Part shown: piece by piece, positions 1-6,008 of the stretch
Numbering within the stretch: position 1 is the first letter of the stretch
Layout of the letters: each line of letters opens with the position of its first letter
Assembly: GCA_040376155.1 (NCBI GenBank)
Contig: JBEIRG010000140.1
Coordinates: 1-9,969, forward strand
Length of the DNA stretch: 9,969 nt
From: CADCWF01 sp903864575
GTDB lineage: Bacteria; Chloroflexota; Chloroflexia; Thermomicrobiales; UBA6265
Direction of reading: 5' to 3'
Made by a program: the position numbers and the translations under genes
The notes under the pieces: model-generated
The model's database searches: none
Seen by the model: only the letters and a program-made list of their open reading frames with translations
Told to the model about the DNA's origin: nothing

Positions 1-540
1 AGCAGGGGCGACGAGGCGACGGCCGAAGCCGAAGCCGGGACGGAACGACACGGCAGGAGAAAGCGGGTCGGCCTCGCCTACTCCGGCTCGATGTCCGACG
101 TCACCTACACGCCCCATCACGACGGCGACGACACCCACTGGATCATCCGCGGCCGTCAGGATGGCGACGCCGAGGTCAGGCACCTGCGATCCGGCAGCCG
201 GGACCGCATGAACGGCTCGCGCCTGGACCGGCTGATGAGGAAAAAGACGGGCGGGCGCAGCATGCGCGGGATGCCGCAGCTCACCATCGGTGACATCAAC
301 TGGCGAATCCTCACCGCGGATTACGACCGTCGCTCCGATGAATGGACGCTCGATGTTCGCGTCTGCGACTCCAATCCCGATCGTCGCCCGATCGCGAGCG
401 CTGAGCGAGTTGCCACCGCGGGATCACTCGACCCGGTCTCTGGCTGCTCCTGCAGCTGCGACGACAAGTGCTACCAGTGCGACAACGGCCAGAAGCATTG
501 CGCCCGCAGCTACTGTGCGGCCTGCCAGGGGTGCTGGTAA
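1..540 (+). CDS. Unrecognised protein with cysteine-rich C-terminal tail, 5' end outside window
   Basis: The reading frame is open from the first base to a TAA at 538-540. The first in-frame ATG is at 91, but no Shine-Dalgarno sequence precedes it, so the true start probably lies upstream of the window and the gene is partial. Codons have strong GC at the third position, which supports a real gene. From residue 1 of the ATG at 91 the protein has a polar, Arg/Asp-rich body of about 115 residues with no membrane segment or visible leader. Its last 35 residues hold nine cysteines (spacing CxCxCxxxCxxCx6CxxxxCxxCxxC, ending in Trp). Such a tail could bind metal, form disulfides in an exported protein, or be a modified peptide core; nothing here decides between these. 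I do not recognise the family. It converges on the ABC importer operon, with about 215 bp between them. Confidence 0.6.
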   Translation, partial: SRGDEATAEAEAGTERHGRRKRVGLAYSGSMSDVTYTPHHDGDDTHWIIRGRQDGDAEVRHLRSGSRDRMNGSRLDRLMRKKTGGRSMRGMPQLTIGDINWRILTADYDRRSDEWTLDVRVCDSNPDRRPIASAERVATAGSLDPVSGCSCSCDDKCYQCDNGQKHCARSYCAACQGCW

Positions 541-674
541 GCGGCCGATTCCGTGTCGCGCAGGATGGAGACATCGTCGCGAGGCGCGGCGTCTCGCGCG
601 ACCGGCGCCGCTCCCGCTACGGGTGGGCCGCCACGACCCGCACGCGCCGCGGCAGGTCCCTCCCTCGTGACACC

Positions 675-721
675 CATGAGCCGGGTCAGTCCAGGCTTTC
701 GCCCGGACGACCCGGCTCATG
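675..721 (-). terminator. Long hairpin at the end of the ABC importer operon
   Basis: A perfect 13-bp inverted repeat (675-687 with 709-721, arm GACCCGGCTCATG) continues after a bulged base into GTCC/GGAC (689-692 with 705-708) and GGC/GCC around a TTTC loop. It starts 37 bp past the permease stop at 758, where a transcription terminator for the minus-strand operon would be expected. No T-run follows on either strand, so it may act as a mRNA 3'-end stabiliser or need Rho. It could also serve the plus-strand gene that ends at 540. Confidence 0.6.
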
Positions 722-757
722 CCCCGAGGGCGCGGGGGCTCCGCTCTGCCGACGCGC

Positions 758-1774
758 CTATTCCCGTTTCGTGTTCACCCGCTCCAGCCGCAGCGCGAAG
801 ACGTTCAGCAGCAACGCTGCGAGCAGCACGATGCCCTGCAGTGCCTGCTTGAACGTGATCGGGATGTTCGGCAGCAGGTTCAGACCATTCGAGAGCACCC
901 CGAAGATCAGCAAGCCGAGGATCGTGTTCCGGATGCCACCCTCGCCGCCGAACAGGCTCGTGCCGCCAAGCACCACCGCCGCGATGGTGCTGATGAGGAT
1001 GTCCTCGCCGGCCGACGGGTTCGCGCTGGAGAGTCGGCCGATGAAGAGCAGTCCGGTCAGCCCCGCCGTGAGGGCCGAGATCACCAGCGACATCATCACG
1101 ATCTGCCGCGTGTTCACGCCGGACATTTCCGCGGCCTCGCGGTTCGCACCGGTCATGTACACGTACCGCCCGAACTTCGTGTAGGAGAGAACGAACTCCC
1201 CGATCAGCAGCACGCCCAGCGCGACCAACCCGATCACCGGGATGCCGAACACCTGGTTGCCCACGCTGCCGATCGCCTTCAGGAACGGCGGCACCTCGAA
1301 AATCGGCTTTCCTCCCGAGACATAGACCGACATGCCACGCGCGATCGTCAGCATCGCCAGCGTCGCCATGAAGGACGGGATGCCGATGTAGGCGGACAGG
1401 AACCCGTTGATCAGCCCGCAGAGCGCGGCGACGATCAGCGCCGCCGGGATGCCCCAGTTGCCGAGAGCAACCGTATCTCCCACGAAGAACCACGCCGCCA
1501 GCACGCCGGTCAGGGTGCTGACCGAGGCGATGCTGAGGTCGATTTCCGCGCAGAGCAGCACGAAGGTGATGCCCGTCGCCGCCACCGCGATCGGAGCGAT
1601 CTGGGTCACCACGTTCTGCAGGTTCGGGACCGTCAGGAAGACGTCCGTCGTCAGGCTGAAGAAGATCACCATCACGAGCAGGGTGAGCAGGGGGGCCAGC
1701 AAGCGCGCGTTACGGCTCGCCCAGCTGATTGCCCCTCCCGAAGATGCCGGCTGCGCCGGCGCCTGTGTCGCCAT
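758..1774 (-). CDS. Sugar ABC transporter permease, RbsC-like (CUT2 family)
   Basis: Inner-membrane channel subunit of a ribose/galactose-type ABC importer, presumably working as a homodimer because no second permease is present. The 338-residue product has about eight to ten hydrophobic segments between residues 25 and 328. It carries the family's landmarks: CAEIDLSIAS (75-84, usual form GxIDLSVGS), the ATPase-contacting loop GANREAAEMSGVN (209-221), and GGTSLFGGEGG (270-280). An in-frame TTG at 1801 would add nine residues, but the ATG at 1774 is preferred because GAAGGG lies about 8 bp before it. It is the last gene of the operon, 55 bp after the ATPase stop. Length is normal for the family and nothing is missing. 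The transported sugar cannot be deduced. Confidence 0.92.
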   Translation of the reverse strand: MATQAPAQPASSGGAISWASRNARLLAPLLTLLVMVIFFSLTTDVFLTVPNLQNVVTQIAPIAVAATGITFVLLCAEIDLSIASVSTLTGVLAAWFFVGDTVALGNWGIPAALIVAALCGLINGFLSAYIGIPSFMATLAMLTIARGMSVYVSGGKPIFEVPPFLKAIGSVGNQVFGIPVIGLVALGVLLIGEFVLSYTKFGRYVYMTGANREAAEMSGVNTRQIVMMSLVISALTAGLTGLLFIGRLSSANPSAGEDILISTIAAVVLGGTSLFGGEGGIRNTILGLLIFGVLSNGLNLLPNIPITFKQALQGIVLLAALLLNVFALRLERVNTKRE

Positions 1775-1829
1775 CAGTTTCGCCCTTCCCAACCAACCCA
1801 ACGAGGTTGCGCGCCGGTACGCGCCGCCG

Positions 1830-3377
1830 TCACGCCCATTCCATCAACAGGTCCTTGCTAACCCGCTCCCCCGCGAACTCCCGCGTGATCCTGCCGCGGC
1901 TCATCACCAGCACCCGATCCGATTCGGCCATCACCGTCTCCGGTTCGGTCGACAGCAGCAGGATCGCCACCCCCTCGTTCTTCAGGGTTTTCACCAGATC
2001 GAGCACTTCCCGCTTCGCGCCGACGTCCATGCCGCGGGTCGGCTCGTTCAGGATCAGCACCTTCGGCGTCTTCGTCAGCCACTTCGCCAGCACGACTTTC
2101 TGCTGGTTGCCGCCGGAGAGATTCCCGGCCTTCAGCAGGGGGTTCGCCGGGCGGGTGCCCGTCCGTTTCACCAGATCGTCCGCAATCTCGATTTCCCGCT
2201 TCTGCTGCACGATCGGGCCGAGCAGCGTGTCCAGGTGGGCCAGCGAGATGTTCTTGAAGATCTCATGCCGCGGAAAGAGGGTCTTGCGCCGGTTCTCGGA
2301 GAGATAGGCGATGCCCAGTTTCTTCGCCTGCGAGGTCGTCCGCGGGGCGACCGGCGCGCCATCGAGGGCGATCCGGCCCTGCTCGGCGACGGTCTGTCCG
2401 AAGAGCGTCCGCGCCACCTCCGTCATCCCTGCGCCGAGGTTGCCGAAGATGCCGACGATCTCCCCCGCCTTCACACTGAAGGTCACATCCTCATACGCGC
2501 CGGTGGACGAGATGCTGTCGATGTCCAGCACCGTTGCCGCATCTGAGCGAGGGGGCAACTGAATGCCCTCCTCGTAGCTCTCGGCCAGTTGATCGGCGTC
2601 CCGGCCGATCATCAACTCGATCAGGCGGTGCTTGGTCAGTCCCTCCCGCGGCAGCGTCGCCACCTTCCGGCTGTTCTTCAGCACCGTCACCCGGTCGGAG
2701 ACGGCCAGCACGTCCTCCAGGAAGTGGGAAATGAAGATGAGGCTGCGGCCACGCGTCTTCAGGTTCGCCATGGCCTCGAAGAGTTTCTCCGCCTCGGGGC
2801 CGGAAAGCGCCGAGGTCGGCTCGTCCAGCACGACGATGTGCGCGCCGGAAAAGACCGTCCGCGCGATCTCCACCAGTTGCTGGTTGCCCAGCGAGAGCGT
2901 CCCGAGCTGGGCAGTCACATCCACGTTCAGCCCGAGTTCGGCGAGATGCTCCCGTGCCTCCTGCTGCATCCTGCCCCAGGCGATGACGCCGCCCGGTCCG
3001 GTCAGATGCCGCCCGAGGAAGACGTTCTCCGCGATGGAGAGTTGCTGCATGCAGGAGAGTTCCTGGTAGATCATCCCGACGCCGTGCGCCTTCGCGTCCT
3101 TCGGCGAGGCGAAGGTGACTGATTCGCCGCCGAGGATGAGCTCGCCCTCGTCCGGGGAGTGAACCCCGGAGAGAATCTTCATCAAGGTGCTTTTTCCGGC
3201 GCCGTTCTCCCCGACCAGCCCATGGATTTCGCCGGGCAGGAGGTCGAAGGAAACGTCGTTGAGGGCTGTCGCGCCGCCAAAGCGCTTGGTCACATGCTCC
3301 AGCTGCAGGACCGGCTGCGCGGATACGTCGGCTGGCGCGGCGGCGACACCGCCCGCCAGGAGATCGGATGAGGACAT
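1830..3377 (-). CDS. Sugar ABC transporter ATP-binding protein, RbsA/MglA-like, two fused ATPase domains
   Basis: Cytoplasmic energy-coupling subunit of the importer, 515 residues, the usual size for RbsA/MglA/XylG proteins. First ATPase domain: Walker A GENGAGKST at 56-64, Q-loop Gln105 (MIYQELS), signature LSLGNQQ at 161-167, Walker B VVLDEPTSAL at 182-191, switch His218. Second domain: degenerate Walker A GNLGAGMTE at 312-320, where the lysine is absent as is usual for this family; signature LSGGNQQK at 420-427; Walker B LILNEPTRGMD at 441-451, with Asn where Asp is normally found; no switch His. Hydrolysis is therefore expected mainly at the first site. The ATG at 3377 gives the correct N-terminus; the ribosome site before it is weak (GGTGGG). 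The gene is second in the operon, 88 bp after the binding-protein gene, with a stem-loop in that gap. Confidence 0.93.
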   Translation of the reverse strand: MSSSDLLAGGVAAAPADVSAQPVLQLEHVTKRFGGATALNDVSFDLLPGEIHGLVGENGAGKSTLMKILSGVHSPDEGELILGGESVTFASPKDAKAHGVGMIYQELSCMQQLSIAENVFLGRHLTGPGGVIAWGRMQQEAREHLAELGLNVDVTAQLGTLSLGNQQLVEIARTVFSGAHIVVLDEPTSALSGPEAEKLFEAMANLKTRGRSLIFISHFLEDVLAVSDRVTVLKNSRKVATLPREGLTKHRLIELMIGRDADQLAESYEEGIQLPPRSDAATVLDIDSISSTGAYEDVTFSVKAGEIVGIFGNLGAGMTEVARTLFGQTVAEQGRIALDGAPVAPRTTSQAKKLGIAYLSENRRKTLFPRHEIFKNISLAHLDTLLGPIVQQKREIEIADDLVKRTGTRPANPLLKAGNLSGGNQQKVVLAKWLTKTPKVLILNEPTRGMDVGAKREVLDLVKTLKNEGVAILLLSTEPETVMAESDRVLVMSRGRITREFAGERVSKDLLMEWA

Positions 3378-3399
3378 GGCGCGATCCCACCGGATTGAC

Positions 3400-3448
3400 C
3401 GGCGGCGGGAGAGCGGCCGCCCAGAGACGCCCGCGCCACCCGCCGCCG
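3400..3448 (-). other. Intra-operon stem-loop between binding-protein and ATPase genes
   Basis: A perfect 10-bp GC-only inverted repeat (3400-3409 with 3439-3448, arm CGGCGGCGGG) encloses a 29-nt loop that itself contains the palindrome GCGGCCGC. It begins 18 bp past the binding-protein stop and ends before the ATPase ribosome site. In many binding-protein importers a hairpin at this place protects the upstream message or partly terminates transcription, so that the binding protein is made in excess. That role is inferred here. GC-rich inverted repeats also arise easily in DNA of this composition. Confidence 0.45.
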
Positions 3449-3465
3449 ATCGATCCGACTACGTG

Positions 3466-4551
3466 CTAGTACTGCATGTTGTCGTAGAGCCAAATGTACC
3501 CGAGCGCGTTGTCCTGGGTGATCGGGCCGCCGTCGGTCCGGATGAACTTCGGCAGGCCATCCTTCGCCATGTCGGTGCCGGAGAGGCTCAGGTACCCGGC
3601 CCAGATCGCCCCGCCGTGGATGCGGCCGGACGGGTTGATGACCGAGGCCAGCAGCTTGCCGTCGCGGATCGCCTCGCAGGCGTTCTTGCCGCCGTCGACG
3701 CCGACCAGCTTGACCTGCTCCTGCTTGCCGGCCGCCTCGACCACCGAGGCCGCGGCGAGCGCCATGTCGTCGGAGTGGAAGAAGCCGCCCTTCACGTTCG
3801 GGAAGCGCTGCAGGAGGTCCTGCCAGAGGGAGGCCACCTGGTCGATCTTCCAGTCGCCGGGGGTCTCGTCGACGACCTTGATGCCCGGGTACTGCTTCAG
3901 CATGTTGTTGAAGCCGAGGGCGCGGCCCTGCGCGCCGGTGTGGGCCAGCTGGCCCTGGGTGTGGATGACCTCGCCCTCGCCGCCGATGGCGTCGAAAAGC
4001 TGCTTGGCCACCGTCTCACCCATGTAGATGTTGTCCGGCTCGAGGTAGGTCAGGTAATCGAAGGTCTGGAACTCCTCCGGGTCCTGGATGAGCCGGGTGT
4101 CCATGATGATCAGCGGCTTGCCGCTGGAGACCACCTGGGTCGCCGCGTCGACCAGCGCGTCCGAGGCGGACGGGTGGACGGCGACGAAGTTGAAGTCCTG
4201 GGTGGCGATGGTCTGGAGGTCCTGCAGCTGCTTCTCGACGCTGAACTCGCCATCGAAGGAGGTGACCTCGACGCCGAGGAGCTGGCCATAGAACTTCGCC
4301 ACCTCCATGCCGTGGGCCACCCACGTGGAGCCGGCGCCCACCTCGGAGGTGGCGGCCTTGTACTTCACCGACGGCAGATCCTCGGGGATCAGACCGAGCG
4401 ACGCGATCGCCTCGTTCGCGGAGACGCCACGGCCCACGCCGGTCGCCGCGGCCAACGCCGCAATGCCGGCGAACCCGCCCTTGAAGGCATCCCGCCGCTT
4501 GACATGCTTCTTCAGCCGGTCGCCGACGAACTCGAGCTCCAGGCCCTTCAT
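3466..4551 (-). CDS. Sugar ABC transporter substrate-binding protein, RbsB-like, Tat-exported
   Basis: Extracytoplasmic receptor of the importer, type-1 periplasmic-binding fold (Peripla_BP_4 type), 361 residues from the ATG at 4551. AAGGAAGG lies a few bases before this ATG. A GTG at 4578 with GGGAGG upstream is a reasonable alternative and a GTG at 4644 a poorer one. The leader has a twin-arginine motif KRRDAFKGG (18-26), a hydrophobic stretch rich in Gly/Ala, and a likely cleavage after VSA at 43-45. There is no lipobox cysteine, which is unusual for a binding protein of a cell with one membrane. Family features include the hinge/ligand region around HTGAQGRALGF, typical of the GARxRxxGF segment, then GFFHSDDMALAA and VGVDGG. 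It is the first gene of the operon and faces a divergent SDR gene, so the ligand is probably a sugar or polyol, not identifiable further. Confidence 0.9.
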   Translation of the reverse strand: MKGLELEFVGDRLKKHVKRRDAFKGGFAGIAALAAATGVGRGVSANEAIASLGLIPEDLPSVKYKAATSEVGAGSTWVAHGMEVAKFYGQLLGVEVTSFDGEFSVEKQLQDLQTIATQDFNFVAVHPSASDALVDAATQVVSSGKPLIIMDTRLIQDPEEFQTFDYLTYLEPDNIYMGETVAKQLFDAIGGEGEVIHTQGQLAHTGAQGRALGFNNMLKQYPGIKVVDETPGDWKIDQVASLWQDLLQRFPNVKGGFFHSDDMALAAASVVEAAGKQEQVKLVGVDGGKNACEAIRDGKLLASVINPSGRIHGGAIWAGYLSLSGTDMAKDGLPKFIRTDGGPITQDNALGYIWLYDNMQY

Positions 4552-4856
4552 CGGGCCTTCCTTGCCAATCTCGTACACGGTCCTTGCCTCCCTGCGGGAA
4601 GAACGCAGACTCCCCGGCGCACGTCGCCGGCGGCGTTGTCGCACCGGAAGCGCGCGTGGCTCCCGTCACCCCGGACTCGCCATCGACTCTGCGGCGAACC
4701 GGGATGGTGCGCAGTCACGGTAGCATGCCGGCAATTGAGGGTCAACACTCCCCCGCCGCTGGCCGTGCAGCCGCGGATTCCGCTTTCGCGCCTGCTTTCC
4801 GGCGCGTATCCTGCCGCCGCGAAGCCGTTTCCTCCGCGCGACCGAAAGGCGACACC
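4552..4856. promoter_or_regulatory. Divergent intergenic region between sugar importer operon and SDR gene
   Basis: This 305-bp stretch has no gene of its own. It must contain the promoters of both divergent units. The importer side has a good -35/-10 pair (separate entry). On the SDR side the only -10-like element is TATCCT at 4807-4812, with a poor -35 (TTTCGC at 4784-4789, spacer 17), so that promoter is uncertain. The importer message would have a leader of about 150 nt before its ATG. No riboswitch that I recognise is visible, and no regulator gene is adjacent. Confidence 0.5.
4717..4745 (-). promoter_or_regulatory. Candidate promoter of the ABC importer operon with palindrome in the spacer
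   Basis: On the minus strand, TTGACC (4745-4740, five of six to the -35 consensus) is followed after exactly 17 bp by TACCGT (4722-4717, three of six to the -10 consensus). The spacer contains the 8-bp palindrome TGCCGGCA (4726-4733) overlapping CAATTG, the most AT-rich spot of the intergenic region. A repressor bound there would block the promoter, but the site is short and no regulator is known. Confidence 0.35.
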
Positions 4857-5633
4857 ATGACCTCCACTGCGGGCATCCTTTCCGGCCAGACCGCCATCAT
4901 CACCGGCGCGGGCAGCGGTCTCGGCCAGGCCATTGCGCTCGCGCTCGCAACCGACGGCGCGCGCATCGCCGTGACCGAACTTCCCGGCAAGGAGCATCTC
5001 GCCGCCGCCACCGTCGCCACCATCGAAGCCGCAGGCGGCTCCGCCGTCGCCCTTCCCCTCGACGTGCGCGTTCTCGCCAGCATCGATGCCTGCGTGGACG
5101 CCGCGCGGGAGACGTTCGGCCGGGTCGACATCCTCGTCAACAACGCCGGTCTCAACATCCGGCAGGCCGCATTCGACGTGACCGAGGAGGCATGGGACAC
5201 AGTGCTGGACGTGAACCTGAAGGGGCTCTTCTTCATGGCCCAGCGGTCGGCCCGCGTGATGCGCGACCAGGCGCCCGCCGGAGGGTGCATCGTGAACGTC
5301 GCCTCCATCATGGGCCTCGTCGGCTACAAGGACCGTGCGGCCTACTGCGCCAGCAAGGGCGGCGTGGTGAATCTCACCCGCGTGCTCGCCTACGAGTGGG
5401 CGACCATCCCGATCCGGGTCAACGCCCTCTGCCCCACCTTCGTGATGACCCCGATGACCGCGCCCTTGCTGAACGATCCCGTCGCCGGTGGCGATCTCCT
5501 CTCCCGCACCCCACAGGGCCGCTTCGCCGACCCCGAAGATGTCGCGCAGGCCGCCCGCTACCTTGTCTCACCCGGCGCGCGGATGGTGACCGGCATCGCG
5601 CTCCCGGTCGACGGCGGCTGGACGGCCGTCTGA
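4857..5633 (+). CDS. Short-chain dehydrogenase/reductase (SDR), classical type
   Basis: NAD(P)-dependent oxidoreductase of 258 residues, the usual length of a classical SDR. Visible features in order: cofactor motif TGAGSGLG (16-23), Glu41 at the end of the second strand (an acidic residue here generally favours NAD over NADP), NNAG (95-98), Asn120, and the catalytic Ser150, Tyr163 and Lys167 in the YCASK motif. The C-terminal GRFADPEDVAQAARYLVS and the final VDGGWTAV resemble gluconate 5-dehydrogenase, 2-deoxygluconate dehydrogenase and FabG-type enzymes. The ATG at 4857 is preceded by AAAGG at a suitable distance. It is divergent from a sugar importer, so oxidation or reduction of the imported sugar, sugar acid or polyol is the likely job. 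Fatty-acid reductase is less likely because no fatty-acid gene is near. A hairpin follows 35 bp after the stop. Confidence 0.93.
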   Translation: MTSTAGILSGQTAIITGAGSGLGQAIALALATDGARIAVTELPGKEHLAAATVATIEAAGGSAVALPLDVRVLASIDACVDAARETFGRVDILVNNAGLNIRQAAFDVTEEAWDTVLDVNLKGLFFMAQRSARVMRDQAPAGGCIVNVASIMGLVGYKDRAAYCASKGGVVNLTRVLAYEWATIPIRVNALCPTFVMTPMTAPLLNDPVAGGDLLSRTPQGRFADPEDVAQAARYLVSPGARMVTGIALPVDGGWTAV

Positions 5634-5667
5634 TCCTCCCCACCCCACGAACCGAACGAATTCCGGT

Positions 5668-5692
5668 CGGCGCTCCCGTCTCAGGAGCGCCG
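5668..5692 (+). terminator. Hairpin terminator after the SDR gene
   Basis: A perfect 9-bp stem CGGCGCTCC/GGAGCGCCG (5668-5676 with 5684-5692) with a 7-nt loop lies 35 bp beyond the SDR stop. No T-run follows. The same stem core recurs at 8399-8425, in the stronger hairpin that separates the two cysteine-protein genes. Confidence 0.65.
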
Positions 5693-5699
5693 TCCGGGT

Positions 5700-5895
5700 A
5701 TCTGTAGGTTATCCGTGGGTTTTCTGCCGGTTTGACCCCAATTGTCCGTGGGTTGTCCGTGGGTTTTGCCGAAACATCCGTGGGTTGTCCGTGGGTTGTC
5801 CGTGGGTTGTCCGTGGGTTGTCCGTGGGTTGTCCGTGGGTTGTCCGTGGGTTGTCCGTGGGTTTTGCCGAAACATCCGTGGGTTGTCTGCGTGGT
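5700..5895. repeat. Minisatellite: 11-bp tandem repeat GTCCGTGGGTT with inserted 10-bp TTGCCGAAAC elements
   Basis: Nine exact copies of GTCCGTGGGTT are present: two at 5744-5765 and seven in unbroken tandem at 5787-5863. Three copies of the variant ATCCGTGGGTT lie at 5711, 5776 and 5874. Decayed copies mark both edges (ATCTGTAGGTT at 5700-5710, GTCTGCGTGGT at 5885-5895). The element TTGCCGAAAC occurs at 5766-5775 and 5864-5873, each time after a GTCC unit and followed by an ATCC unit. As a result 5742-5789 and 5840-5887 are identical over 48 bp at a distance of 98 bp. The unit contains no stop codon in most frames, which creates spurious open frames on both strands. The array lies between the SDR terminator and the leader of the 6009 gene. 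A protein-binding array, a replication-slippage locus, or a relic satellite are all possible. Confidence 0.95.
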
Positions 5896-5994
5896 GTTCC
5901 AAATGGACGTCTGCAGAATGGGGAGGGTCCGCTCCGCGCGTGCATGGAGCGGCGGGCGCATCTCGCTCGCGCCCCGCATGGACCCCCGCTTCGG

Positions 5995-6002
5995 GGAGGA
6001 GG
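5995..6002 (+). promoter_or_regulatory. Strong ribosome binding site that fixes the start of the 6009 gene
   Basis: GGAGGAGG ends six bases before the GTG at 6009. It rules out the far upstream TTG start in the repeat array. A small stem CCCCG/CGGGG (5984-5988 with 5992-5996, three-base loop) overlaps the start of this site and could mildly affect its access. Between the array and this site (5896-5994) I see no convincing promoter; CAGAAT at 5914-5919 is the only -10-like element. Confidence 0.8.
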
Positions 6003-6008
6003 TCTCTC

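Noticed and set aside
3187..4860. Plus-strand open frame of 557 codons over the binding-protein gene
   Set aside because: Shadow of clear ABC transporter genes on the other strand; composition Val/Leu/Arg/Asp/Gly-rich without recognisable domains.
5700..5895. CRISPR array
   Set aside because: Units are 11 bp and directly adjacent; there are no unique spacers of 30-40 bp and no cas genes.
5742..6008. In-frame upstream extension of the 6009 gene from a TTG in the repeat array (804 residues in total)
   Set aside because: The extension only translates the 11-bp repeat and its flank, has no ribosome site, and would place the Tat leader in the middle. The GTG at 6009 has GGAGGAGG at ideal spacing.
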